A stretch of 64,000 nt of DNA from Pseudomonas sp. LD120 (GTDB taxonomy: Bacteria > Pseudomonadota > Gammaproteobacteria > Pseudomonadales > Pseudomonadaceae): the NCBI RefSeq assembly GCF_009861525.1, contig NZ_WVHL01000005.1, forward strand, positions 2,852,001 through 2,916,000. The letters run 5' to 3'. Both the position numbers and the translations under genes were made by a program. Each line of letters begins with the position of its first letter. Positions within the stretch are counted from its first letter, which is position 1. Shown here piece by piece: positions 1-6,809 of the stretch. A model generated the notes under the pieces. That model did no database searches. It was given only the letters and a program-made list of their open reading frames with translations, and was not told the DNA's origin.

Positions 1-637
1 TGGAGCGCACGGCGACCCGCTCGATCTGCTCGATGGAGCGGTTGAACGCCGGGTTGCGGGTAGCGATGCCGGACTTGAGGAAGGCCAGGCCTTCCAGGCG
101 CTTGTGGGCAAAACGCGAGGCGATGCGGTCGTAGCGCGACAGGTCGAGGTCGATCAGCGCATGGGTGCCGGTGGCGTGTTCGCTGGGGTCGCCGCGCCGG
201 GCCGGTGAGGTCTGGATCAGCCGGGCCGGGAGGTAGCGCGCTTCGGTCAGCAGGAACCAGCAGATCTGCGCCACGTGGGTACCGGTGGTGATGTGCACCA
301 GATAGTCCTCGCGCTCGGTATCGAACGGGTAGGCGCTGGTGAAGTCGTGAAGGGCGGCGTACACCTCCTCGAAATCCCAGGGGTTCTTCAAGCCCATGGG
401 GTGCAGGCGTACTTCGGTTTCCGGTGACACCTGACGCACATCGTTGGCCACCCGTTCGGCCAGGCTGACATCCCGGGCGTCCAGGCCGTGGATCAGTTCC
501 AGGCGCTGGATCAGCACGTCCGGTTGCTGGCACAGGCCGACCGTGGGGCGCCAATGGCTCCAGCGATTGGCGCCCTTGCCGACGCGATCGAGGGTGGAGC
601 CGACAAAACCGATGGCGACCGTGGGCTTGCTCGACAT
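1..637 (-). CDS. rtcR: RtcR, sigma54-dependent activator of the RNA-repair operon (N-terminal part, cut by window edge)
   Basis: The minus strand opens with an ATG at 637 (MSSKPTVAIGFVGS) and stays open to the window edge, giving about 212 residues. These match the N-terminal CARF-type sensor of E. coli RtcR as I remember it, including the stretches WRPTVGLCQQ, NPWDFEEVYAALHDF and HITTGTHVAQICWFLLTEARYLPARLIQ, and the linker FLKSGIATRNPAFN. The AAA+ and HTH domains must lie to the left of the window. In the known family the CARF domain senses RNA ends (reported ligands are 2',3'-cyclic-phosphate RNA fragments) and the AAA+ domain activates sigma54 RNA polymerase. The gene is divergent from rsr and from the -24/-12 promoter at 784-799, which is the expected arrangement. 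Confidence 0.95.
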   Translation of the reverse strand, partial: MSSKPTVAIGFVGSTLDRVGKGANRWSHWRPTVGLCQQPDVLIQRLELIHGLDARDVSLAERVANDVRQVSPETEVRLHPMGLKNPWDFEEVYAALHDFTSAYPFDTEREDYLVHITTGTHVAQICWFLLTEARYLPARLIQTSPARRGDPSEHATGTHALIDLDLSRYDRIASRFAHKRLEGLAFLKSGIATRNPAFNRSIEQIERVAVRS

Positions 638-659
638 GTTTATACCTGAAGATAAAAGG

Positions 660-685
660 CGATAGGTAAAGATATAAAATTATCG
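660..685. promoter_or_regulatory. Candidate RtcR upstream activating site (dyad)
   Basis: Within the AT-rich rtcR-rsr intergenic region an inverted repeat CGATA (660-664) / TATCG (681-685) lies about 100-125 bp upstream of the -24 element. This is a usual distance for a bacterial enhancer-binding-protein site. The assignment to RtcR is inference from position only. Confidence 0.3.
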
Positions 686-742
686 AGGCGTTTGTCTTGT
701 CGAATGGCCAGTGAAAAAGCGAATAAAAATAAAATATTTATA

Positions 743-755
743 AATCAATAAGTTA
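743..755 (+). promoter_or_regulatory. Consensus IHF-binding site
   Basis: AATCAATAAGTTA fits the IHF consensus WATCAANNNNTTR at every position. It lies about 30 bp upstream of the -24 element and between that element and the candidate upstream site, as expected for DNA bending at a sigma54 promoter. Confidence 0.6.
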
Positions 756-783
756 AAAAATAATTTGCCGAAAAAACAAAACC

Positions 784-799
784 TGGCACAGCGGCTGCA
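784..799 (+). promoter_or_regulatory. Sigma54 (-24/-12) promoter of the rsr-Y RNA-rtcBA operon
   Basis: TGGCACAGCGGCTGCA carries the invariant GG (785-786) and GC (797-798) with exactly ten bases between them, close to the consensus TGGCAC-N5-TTGCA. Transcription should begin near 810. The ATG at 800 would then lie upstream of the transcript start, which supports the ATG at 842 as the real rsr start. Confidence 0.9.
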
Positions 800-841
800 A
801 TGTATCTGGCAACGAACGAGACAACAGAGCGAGACGCCAAG

Positions 842-2392
842 ATGGCCAACTTCCAGCTGTTCAACACCCAACAGGCAAAAGCGCCAGCGAGCACCACCCT
901 GAACGCTTCCAAGGCACCGGCCTATGCCTACAACGCCAAGCATCGCCTGGCCCAGCTGGCGGTCACCGGTTGCCTGAACTCGACCTTCTACACCTCGCCT
1001 GAAGGTCAACTGGAAGCGGTGCTGCAATTGGTGAGCGAACTGGACAGCCGCTTCGTCGCCCAGGCCGCCCGTTACGCTCGGCAGCAAGGCCATATGAAAG
1101 ACATGCCGGCGCTGCTGCTGGCGGCGCTGACCGCACAACGCTCGGTCCTGGTACCGGAGCTGTTCGCCCAGGTGGTGGACAACGGCAAGATGCTGCGCAA
1201 CTTCGTGCAGATCCTGCGCAGCGGCGTGACCGGGCGCAAATCCCTGGGGTCGCAGCCCAAGCGCCTGGTGCAGAACTGGCTGAACACGGCCACCGAGCGT
1301 CAGTTGCTGCAGGCCTCGGTGGGTAGCCAGCCGTCCCTGGCGGACGTGGTGAAGATGGTTCACCCCAAGCCAAGTGAAGCCTGGCGTGAAGCCTTCTTCG
1401 CCTGGTTGATCGGCAAGCCGGTGGATGTGCAGGCGCTGCCTGAGCTGACCCGCGAGCTACTGGCGTTTCGCAATGGCGAGACAACTCAGGTGCCGCAGGT
1501 GCCGTTCCAGCTGCTCGGCAACGAAGCACTGAGCGCCGGACAATGGGCGGCACAGGCGCGCAACATGGGTTGGCAGGGGCTGCGCATGAACCTCAACACC
1601 CTGGCCCGCCACGGCGCGTTCCAGGTGCCGGGTTGCAGCGAGTACGTGGCGGCGCGGTTGGCGGATGCGGGGGAGGTGGCCAAGGCGCGGGTCTACCCAT
1701 ACCAGTTGCTGGCGGCCTACCGCATGGCCGGCGAGGACGTGCCGCAAGCGGTCCGCGAGGCGCTGCAGGATGCCCTGGAGCTGTCCCTGGCCAACGTGCC
1801 GGCGCTGGCGGGCCACGTGGTGGTGTGCCCGGATGTCTCGGGCTCGATGCACAGCCCGGTCACCGGCTATCGCCAGGGCGCCACCACCGCGGTGCGTTGC
1901 ATTGATGTGGCGGCACTGGTGGCGGCAGCGGTGCTGCGCAAGCAGCCGGCGGCGCGGGTCATGCCGTTCGAGCGGGGGGTGGTGAACATCCACCTCAACC
2001 CGCGGGACAGCGTGATGAGCAACGCCCAGAAGCTGGCGAACATCGGCGGAGGCGGGACCAACTGCTCGGCGCCCCTGGCGCAACTGGCCAACGCCAAGAG
2101 CCGCGTGGACACCCTGATCCTGGTCTCGGACAACGAGTCGTGGATCGATGCGCGGCGCCACGGGGCCACGGAAACCCTGCGCCAGTGGGAGCGGATCCGT
2201 GCCATCAACCCGCAGGCGAAGCTGGTGTGCATCGACATGCAACCGGGGGCCACGACCCAGGCGCCGGACCGCGAGGACATCCTCAACGTCGGCGGTTTCA
2301 GTGACGCGGTGTTCGATGTGATCGAGCAGTTCACCGCCGGTAACTACGGTGCCCAACACTGGGTCAAGGCAATCGAGACGATGGCGCTCTAA
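842..2392 (+). CDS. rsr: Rsr, bacterial Ro60 orthologue (TROVE + vWA RNA-binding protein)
   Basis: This 516-residue protein begins MANFQLFN. An N-terminal TROVE domain (about residues 15-320, alpha-helical ring) is followed by a von Willebrand A domain. The vWA MIDAS residues are visible as D331-x-S333-x-S335, T406 and D430. Ro60 proteins form a ring that binds misfolded RNA ends in the central cavity and Y RNAs on the outer surface. In bacteria Rsr works with Y RNA and exonucleases such as PNPase in RNA decay and stress recovery. The in-frame ATG at 800 is rejected because it precedes the predicted transcription start. The gene is the first of a sigma54-driven operon and is followed by the Y-RNA-like array, its expected partner. 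Confidence 0.95.
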   Translation: MANFQLFNTQQAKAPASTTLNASKAPAYAYNAKHRLAQLAVTGCLNSTFYTSPEGQLEAVLQLVSELDSRFVAQAARYARQQGHMKDMPALLLAALTAQRSVLVPELFAQVVDNGKMLRNFVQILRSGVTGRKSLGSQPKRLVQNWLNTATERQLLQASVGSQPSLADVVKMVHPKPSEAWREAFFAWLIGKPVDVQALPELTRELLAFRNGETTQVPQVPFQLLGNEALSAGQWAAQARNMGWQGLRMNLNTLARHGAFQVPGCSEYVAARLADAGEVAKARVYPYQLLAAYRMAGEDVPQAVREALQDALELSLANVPALAGHVVVCPDVSGSMHSPVTGYRQGATTAVRCIDVAALVAAAVLRKQPAARVMPFERGVVNIHLNPRDSVMSNAQKLANIGGGGTNCSAPLAQLANAKSRVDTLILVSDNESWIDARRHGATETLRQWERIRAINPQAKLVCIDMQPGATTQAPDREDILNVGGFSDAVFDVIEQFTAGNYGAQHWVKAIETMAL

Positions 2393-2550
2393 GAGCCTGC
2401 TCATGATCGGCTGCGCTTAGCCCAGGCGGCGTCAAAAACGGTTTCGAAATGCTCATTCAGGTTTCTAAACTCCGCGTTCTCAGGCGTTTTTGCCTTGCCT
2501 GAGCGTTGCGCGCTAGAGCCTGGACAGGTTCTGGGAAATGGAGATAAACC

Positions 2551-2586
2551 GTGCGCCGGCCAGCCGGCGCACACCGAAGATTTTTT
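2551..2586 (+). terminator. Strong hairpin with downstream T-run after rsr
   Basis: A perfect 10-bp stem, GTGCGCCGGC (2551-2560) and GCCGGCGCAC (2563-2572), has a two-base loop. Eight bases later comes TTTTTT (2581-2586). The T-run is further from the stem than in a canonical intrinsic terminator, so it may be a terminator, an attenuator or a stabilising/processing hairpin between rsr mRNA and the Y-RNA array. Confidence 0.45.
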
Positions 2587-2593
2587 GCTCATT

Positions 2594-2651
2594 GGCCCTG
2601 AATGCCGCTGTGACTACATCTAAAGGCGTCTCAGCAACTCTTGTCAGGGCC
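2594..2651 (+). ncRNA. Y-RNA-like module 0 (minimal Ro-binding stem)
   Basis: An 8-bp perfect outer stem pairs GGCCCTGA (2594-2601) with TCAGGGCC (2644-2651). On its 5' side the stem is followed by ATGCC. On its 3' side it is preceded by TTG. Both are shared with the neighbouring modules. An inner stem of about seven pairs (GCTGTGAC with GTCTCAGC, one mismatch) leaves only a short loop containing CTACAT, so this copy lacks a tRNA-like domain. This resembles a minimal Y RNA made of little more than the Ro-binding stem. Confidence 0.6.
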
Positions 2652-2657
2652 GGTGAC

Positions 2658-2733
2658 GGCACGAATGCCAGTGGCTGTACATATTGGTTAAGCCGGTTCG
2701 AATCCGGCGATCAGTCACTTCTTTTGTCGTGCC
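2658..2733 (+). ncRNA. Y-RNA-like module 1 (Ro stem plus isolated T-arm)
   Basis: The outer stem pairs GGCACGA (2658-2664) with TCGTGCC (2727-2733). An internal loop (ATGCCA opposite TTCTTTTG) separates it from a second 7-bp stem, GTGGCTG (2671-2677) with CAGTCAC (2712-2718). Inside lies a perfect tRNA-like T-arm, GCCGG-TTCGAAT-CCGGC (2692-2708), preceded by ATTGGTTAA, which resembles a D-loop without its stem. The module is followed by ACCTTTTTT, a possible 3' oligo-U end. Confidence 0.75.
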
Positions 2734-2750
2734 ACCTTTTTTGCAGTTTT

Positions 2751-2881
2751 TGCGACGAATGCTGGTGGAACTACATCCCAGGTTCGAGATGCGGGTTCGA
2801 TTCCCGCCGGTGCTGGAAAACGGCGCCGTGGTTCAACGGTCAGAACACGAGCGCACTGTTTCATCGACCCTTGTCGTCGCA
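2751..2881 (+). ncRNA. Y-RNA-like module 2 with permuted tRNA-like domain
   Basis: The outer 8-bp stem pairs TGCGACGA (2751-2758) with TCGTCGCA (2874-2881). The inner 7-bp stem pairs GTGGAAC (2765-2771) with GTTTCAT (2858-2864). The interior reads in permuted tRNA order. First comes a T-arm, GCGGG-TTCGATT-CCCGC (2791-2807). Next is an acceptor-like 8-bp stem, CGGTGCTG (2808-2815) with CGGCGCCG (2821-2828), closed by GAAAA. Last is a D-arm with stem GTTC (2831-2834) / GAAC (2843-2846) and a GG in its loop. The module is followed by TCTTTTT. Confidence 0.82.
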
Positions 2882-2905
2882 TCTTTTTCCCCGCCTCGGC
2901 GGGAC

Positions 2906-3013
2906 GGCAGCGAATGCCACGGGTACTACATCGTGTCGCGGGTTCGAGCCCCGCCAGCCGCAAGGCTGTAGCTCAGTGGGTAGAGCCAATGTGCCTGTTC
3001 CCTTGTCGCTGCC
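2906..3013 (+). ncRNA. Y-RNA-like module 3 with permuted tRNA-like domain (clearest copy)
   Basis: The outer 8-bp stem pairs GGCAGCGA (2906-2913) with TCGCTGCC (3006-3013). The inner 7-bp stem pairs CGGGTAC (2920-2926) with GTGCCTG (2991-2997). Inside is a T-arm GCGGG-TTCGAGC-CCCGC (2938-2954). It is followed by an acceptor-like stem CAGCC-GCAA-GGCTG (2955-2968) sealed by a GCAA tetraloop, then TA, then a D-arm GCTC-AGTGGGTA-GAGC (2971-2986). The tRNA order is thus opened at the anticodon and closed at the acceptor end. The Ro-binding stem takes the place of the anticodon arm, as in the tRNA-mimicking bacterial Y RNA YrlA. Confidence 0.88.
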
Positions 3014-3040
3014 CGCAGGCCCGGCCTGCACCGATTGACC

Positions 3041-3155
3041 CGGCGAATGCCGGTGGAGCTACAGGACAGCGTGGTCGCGGGTTCGAGTCCCGTGCATCGC
3101 AAGGTGCTGGCTCAGAGGCAGAGCGCGCGGCAGGTTTCACCTCCACTGGTCGCTG
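3041..3155 (+). ncRNA. Y-RNA-like module 4 with permuted tRNA-like domain
   Basis: The outer stem pairs CGGCGA (3041-3046) with TCGCTG (3150-3155). The inner stem pairs GGTGGAG (3052-3058) with CTCCACT (3141-3147). The interior holds a T-arm GCGGG-TTCGAGT-CCCGT (3077-3093), an acceptor-like stem GCATC-GCAA-GGTGC (3094-3107), and a D-arm GCTC (3110-3113) / GAGC (3121-3124). The outer stem is weaker than in modules 0-3, and the 3' side has TGG where the others have TTG. A separate hairpin, GCAGGC/GCCTGC (3015-3029), lies between modules 3 and 4. Confidence 0.8.
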
Positions 3156-3178
3156 CCTGCACCGAACACCGCAACTCC

Positions 3179-3239
3179 GTAGGAGCTGGCTTGCCAGCGA
3201 AGAGGCTTTGAGAACGTCTTCTGCGACTCGGCTCCTACA
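3179..3239. repeat. REP-type element
   Basis: GTAGGAGCTGGCTTGCCAGCGA at the left end and the inverted CGGCTCCTACA at the right end have the head and tail of the common Pseudomonas REP family. It lies between the Y-RNA array and rtcB. Confidence 0.75.
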
Positions 3240-3292
3240 CAATCTATTGAACAAGGCCGGATCACCGGCCACAGGAAAAAAGAGTCAACGAC

Positions 3293-4519
3293 ATGGAACA
3301 CAAAACCTACCAACTGCTGGAAGTGGCCAACGGCAAGCCGATCAAGATGTGGACCCAGGGCGTGCCCGTGGAAAACGAAGCCCGCCAGCAACTGATGAAC
3401 ACCGCGAAGATGCCGTTCATCTTCAAGCACCTGGCGGTGATGCCCGACGTGCACCTGGGTAAGGGGTCGACCATCGGTAGCGTGATCCCCACGGTGGGCG
3501 CGATCATCCCGGCGGCGGTCGGGGTGGATATCGGTTGTGGAATGATCGCCGCCCGTACTTCGCTGACCGCCGCCGACCTGCCGGATAACCTGGCTGGATT
3601 GCGCAGCGCCATCGAGGCGGCGGTGCCTCACGGTCGTACTTCGCCCCGTAGCGGTCGCGATAAGGGCGCCTGGGGTGATGTGCCGAATCAGGCCGACCAG
3701 GCTTGGGCGGCGTTGCATCCGCGCTTCAAGGCGATCACCGATAAGTACCCGGCCCTGGCCAACAGCAACAACCGCAAGCACTTGGGAACCCTCGGAGGGG
3801 GTAACCACTTCATCGAGGTCTGCCTGGATGAAGCCAACCGGGTCTGGTTCATGCTGCACAGCGGTTCCCGTGGCGTCGGTAACGCCATCGGCAACCTGTT
3901 CATTCACCTGGCCCAGGCTGATATGCGTCAACATATCGCCAACCTGCCGGACCGCGACCTGGCCTACTTCGAGGAAGGCAGCCAGCACTTCAACGATTAC
4001 GTGGAAGCCGTGGCCTGGGCCCAGGATTTCGCCCGGCAGAACCGCGAGCTGATGATGCAATTGGTGATCCAGGCCACCCGCCAGGTGATCAGCAAGCCCT
4101 TCGAGGTGGCGCTGGAGGCAGTGAACTGTCACCACAACTACGTGCAGAAGGAGCGCCACTTCGGTGAAGAGGTGCTGGTGACCCGCAAGGGCGCGGTGTC
4201 GGCGAAGAGGGGCGAACTGGGGATCATCCCGGGGTCGATGGGGGCCAAGAGCTTCATTGTCCGTGGGTTGGGTAACGAGGAGGCGTTCTGCTCCTGCAGC
4301 CACGGTGCCGGGCGTACCATGAGCCGCACCAAGGCCAAGAACACCTTCACCCTGGCCGACCAGATCCGCGCGACCGCCCATGTGGAGTGCCGTAAGGACG
4401 AAGCGGTGATCGATGAAATCCCGATGGCCTACAAGGACATCGACCAAGTGATGCACGCCCAGCGCGAGCTGGTGGAAGTGCTGCACACCCTGCGTCAGGT
4501 GGTGTGCGTTAAGGGGTAG
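3293..4519 (+). CDS. rtcB: RtcB, GTP-dependent 3'-5' RNA ligase
   Basis: The 408-residue protein has the usual length of RtcB. It joins RNA 2',3'-cyclic-phosphate or 3'-phosphate ends to 5'-hydroxyl ends through a His-GMP intermediate with Mn2+. Metal and catalytic positions are visible: D79 and C82 in GVDIGCGM, N171-H172 in GGGNHFIEV, H280-H281 in NCHHNY, and the guanylylated His H337 in SHGAGR. The start ATG at 3293 has an AGGA-containing leader. A small hairpin, GGCCGG (3255-3260) with CCGGCC (3265-3270), sits just before the ribosome binding site. The gene follows the Y-RNA array and is separated from the next gene by four bases, so it belongs to the operon. Confidence 0.97.
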   Translation: MEHKTYQLLEVANGKPIKMWTQGVPVENEARQQLMNTAKMPFIFKHLAVMPDVHLGKGSTIGSVIPTVGAIIPAAVGVDIGCGMIAARTSLTAADLPDNLAGLRSAIEAAVPHGRTSPRSGRDKGAWGDVPNQADQAWAALHPRFKAITDKYPALANSNNRKHLGTLGGGNHFIEVCLDEANRVWFMLHSGSRGVGNAIGNLFIHLAQADMRQHIANLPDRDLAYFEEGSQHFNDYVEAVAWAQDFARQNRELMMQLVIQATRQVISKPFEVALEAVNCHHNYVQKERHFGEEVLVTRKGAVSAKRGELGIIPGSMGAKSFIVRGLGNEEAFCSCSHGAGRTMSRTKAKNTFTLADQIRATAHVECRKDEAVIDEIPMAYKDIDQVMHAQRELVEVLHTLRQVVCVKG

Positions 4520-4523
4520 AACA

Positions 4524-5867
4524 ATGGACGACATGGACGCCTTGATAGCGGCGCCGCCCGGCTGGCATGACCCGCTGAGCGACTACGAAGCCCGCCGCGT
4601 GCGGGAGGTGATGGACGAATTGGATCGGCACAGCGCCTGGCTGGAACTGAGCCGCTTTGGCAACGGTTTCGTGCGCCAGGCCGCCGTGCGCGGCCTGGCC
4701 GCACAGCCTTCGGCCGAGGCCCTGGCGGCCTTGCTGGAACGCCTCAACGACTGGGTGCCCCAGGTGCGCCAAGAGGCCGCCGCGGCGGTCGAGGGTTATC
4801 TGACGCCAGAGCGCGCCGAGCTGCTGTTGCAGCGCCTGACGCCGCTGCTAGCCCTGGCCGGCAAGCAGCGTGCCGACCATGGCGCGACCCTGCAGCGGGC
4901 GCGTGCGGTGTTGCAGTTGGCCCAGGTACGCGAAGCAGTTGAAGAGGCCTTTGCCGGTTGCCGGGGCAAGGCCGCGCGCTTTGTCTTCGAGCTGTTGCTC
5001 GAAGGGGCGCCGGATCGGGCAGCGCTGCTGGGCCGGGCGCTGCGCCACCCGGAGGTCAGCGTGCGGCAGATGGCGGTGGATGCCTGCGCCGAACTGCCCG
5101 CCGCGCAGGCCGTGCCTTTGCTGGAAGAGGTGATGCAGCGTTGCGGCGCCAGTGTCCGGGTCAAGGCTCTGCGCCTGTTGCTGCCATTGCTGGCCGACCC
5201 TCGCGAGTATCTGGCTCAGGCGTTGCTGGACCCTTCAGGGGCTCTGCGTTGCCTGGCCCATTGGACCGCGCCGCGCCATGGACTGGAGCCGCAGGAGGTG
5301 CTGCTGGCCCGTTTGCAGCAGCCGGCGCCACGCAACAAGCGCCAGTGGCTGGGGCTGCTGGGGCTGGTCCGGGAACTGCAGGCGCCGCAAGCCGACGCCA
5401 TGGTGCGTCAGGCCCTGGCTTCGCCGGCAGTGAGCGTGCGCCTGCTGGCCTTGCAGACCTTGGGCGAGCGCGGCATGGCCGAGCAACTGGCGGCCCTGGA
5501 CGACGCTTCGGACAAGGTCTTCGAATGCGCCCTGGCCTTGCTGCGTCAGCAGCCTTGGGCAGTCTTCGACGAGGCCCTGGAGCAGCGGCTGGACCAGCAC
5601 TGGCATGACCTGCCCAAGGCACGGCGCTGGGCCCTGCTGGCCCTCAAGCCGGGCTGGCGCCAGTTGGAATACCTGCTGTGGCGCCAGGGGCAGGGGGGCA
5701 GCGAAGCCGCCTATTGGCGTCAGACCCTGGCGCGCTGGTGCGATGGCCGCTACGGGATGTTCGACCCGGTCACCCCCAAGCCGCTGCGCGAAGCCATGTT
5801 GCAGCGTGTACAGGCGATGGAGGCCGCCGGTGAATTGCCCGCAGGTTCAGCCAAGCGCCTGCTTTGA
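4524..5867 (+). CDS. HEAT-repeat protein of the RNA-repair operon
   Basis: The 447-residue protein consists almost entirely of amphipathic helical pairs rich in Ala, Leu, Glu and Arg, for example VRQAAVRGLA, VSVRQMAVDACAELP, VRVKALRLLLPLL and VSVRLLALQTLGERG. These are typical HEAT/PBS-lyase-like repeats. No catalytic motif is visible. It starts four bases after rtcB stops and is followed by RlaP and RtcA. HEAT proteins are known from bacterial rtc/RNA-repair gene neighbourhoods, but their role is not established. A scaffold or RNA-binding function is my inference. Confidence 0.8.
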   Translation: MDDMDALIAAPPGWHDPLSDYEARRVREVMDELDRHSAWLELSRFGNGFVRQAAVRGLAAQPSAEALAALLERLNDWVPQVRQEAAAAVEGYLTPERAELLLQRLTPLLALAGKQRADHGATLQRARAVLQLAQVREAVEEAFAGCRGKAARFVFELLLEGAPDRAALLGRALRHPEVSVRQMAVDACAELPAAQAVPLLEEVMQRCGASVRVKALRLLLPLLADPREYLAQALLDPSGALRCLAHWTAPRHGLEPQEVLLARLQQPAPRNKRQWLGLLGLVRELQAPQADAMVRQALASPAVSVRLLALQTLGERGMAEQLAALDDASDKVFECALALLRQQPWAVFDEALEQRLDQHWHDLPKARRWALLALKPGWRQLEYLLWRQGQGGSEAAYWRQTLARWCDGRYGMFDPVTPKPLREAMLQRVQAMEAAGELPAGSAKRLL

Positions 5868-5885
5868 AGAGTCGAGAACGCCCCG

Positions 5886-5996
5886 ATGTCCGCGCTGCCG
5901 CTGTTGACCTGGATTGCAGGGTGGGACTGGTGCCTGACGGTGTGGAACCCCGTGCCCCGGCCCCTGAGTGTGCTGGCCGCCAGCGCCACGGATTGA
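5886..5996 (+). CDS. Possible 36-residue small protein between the HEAT gene and rlaP
   Basis: An ATG at 5886 opens a short frame ending at TGA 5994-5996. The product (MSALPLLTWIAGW...) is hydrophobic and tryptophan-rich. It fills the gap between two operon genes, and a purine-rich GAAGAGTCGAGAA leader lies upstream. I do not recognise it, and it may be a chance frame. Confidence 0.25.
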   Translation: MSALPLLTWIAGWDWCLTVWNPVPRPLSVLAASATD

Positions 5997-6012
5997 ACAA
6001 GGAACAAGGATC

Positions 6013-6801
6013 ATGGAACACCTGGAACACCATCCCCTGAGCAGCGCCATGCGCGAACGGGTATTGGTCGAGCTGGCGCGGATCGAGCGTGAGCGCAATG
6101 TGCGGGTGCTGTATGCCTGCGAATCCGGCAGTCGGGCCTGGGGCTTTGCCTCCACCGACAGTGATTACGACGTGCGTTTCGTCTATGTGGAAAAGCCCGA
6201 ATGGTTCATCCAGGTGGATGCCGGGCGCGACGTGATCGAGCGGCCCCTGGACGACGAGCTGGACATCAGCGGCTGGGAACTGCGCAAGACCCTCGGGCTG
6301 TTGCGCAAGTCCAACCCGACCCTGCTGGAGTGGCTCGACTCGCCCCTGGTGTATCGCAGCGAACCGGCTGCCGCCGCGCGCCTGCGCGAGCTGGCGCAGG
6401 CGTTCTACAGCCCGCCGGCGGCGCGCAATCATTATCTGTCGATGGCCAAGAAGAACTTTCGCGGTTACCTGCAAGGCGACAGCGTGCGTTTCAAGAAGTA
6501 CTTCTACGTGCTGCGCCCCTTGCTCGCCGTGCGCTGGATCGATCAAGGCCGCGGCCGACCGCCGATGACCTTCGCCGACCTGCTGACCACGGTCGACCAC
6601 CCACCGCTGCTGGACGAAGTGGCCGAGCTGCTGGTGCTGAAACGCTGCGCTGACGAGTCCGCCTACGGGCCGCGACGCCCGGCACTGCACGCCTTTATCG
6701 CCGCTGAGCTGGAACGCCCGGTGCCGAAGCTGGCGCGCACCCATGAAGACAACGCGTTGCTGGACGCCTACCTGCGGGAAACGGTCCGGCACTACGCCTG
6801 A
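6013..6801 (+). CDS. RlaP-type DNA polymerase-beta superfamily nucleotidyltransferase
   Basis: The 262-residue protein starts at the ATG at 6013, preceded by an AAGGA ribosome binding site (upstream in-frame starts lack one). It has the minimal nucleotidyltransferase motif G39-S-R-A-W-G-F and the metal-binding D51-x-D53. A helical C-terminal half follows. This is the COG3541/YcgL-like family that Pfam calls RlaP (RNA repair pathway polymerase-beta family). It recurs beside RtcB and RtcA, and its substrate is unknown. A role in adding nucleotides to damaged RNA ends before ligation is inference from context. It ends nine bases before rtcA. Confidence 0.88.
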   Translation: MEHLEHHPLSSAMRERVLVELARIERERNVRVLYACESGSRAWGFASTDSDYDVRFVYVEKPEWFIQVDAGRDVIERPLDDELDISGWELRKTLGLLRKSNPTLLEWLDSPLVYRSEPAAAARLRELAQAFYSPPAARNHYLSMAKKNFRGYLQGDSVRFKKYFYVLRPLLAVRWIDQGRGRPPMTFADLLTTVDHPPLLDEVAELLVLKRCADESAYGPRRPALHAFIAAELERPVPKLARTHEDNALLDAYLRETVRHYA

Positions 6802-6809
6802 GGAATGAG

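Noticed and set aside
800..841. ATG at 800 as the start of rsr
   Set aside because: It lies between the -12 element and the expected transcription start, so it would not be in the mRNA.
680..1363. 227-codon frame antisense to the rsr promoter and 5' end
   Set aside because: It overlaps the sigma54 promoter and the TROVE coding region on the opposite strand and has no domain signal.
2692..3124. Four T-arm sequences (GGTTCGAxxCC) suggesting real tRNA genes
   Set aside because: No anticodon arm, no normal acceptor order and no CCA end. The arms are permuted inside Y-RNA-like stems, so they are mimics, not tRNA genes.
2538..3462. Open frames across the Y-RNA array (for example 2538-3038, 2914-3462)
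   Set aside because: They have no ribosome binding sites or domain signal, and the region is explained by RNA structure. The frames arise from high GC content.
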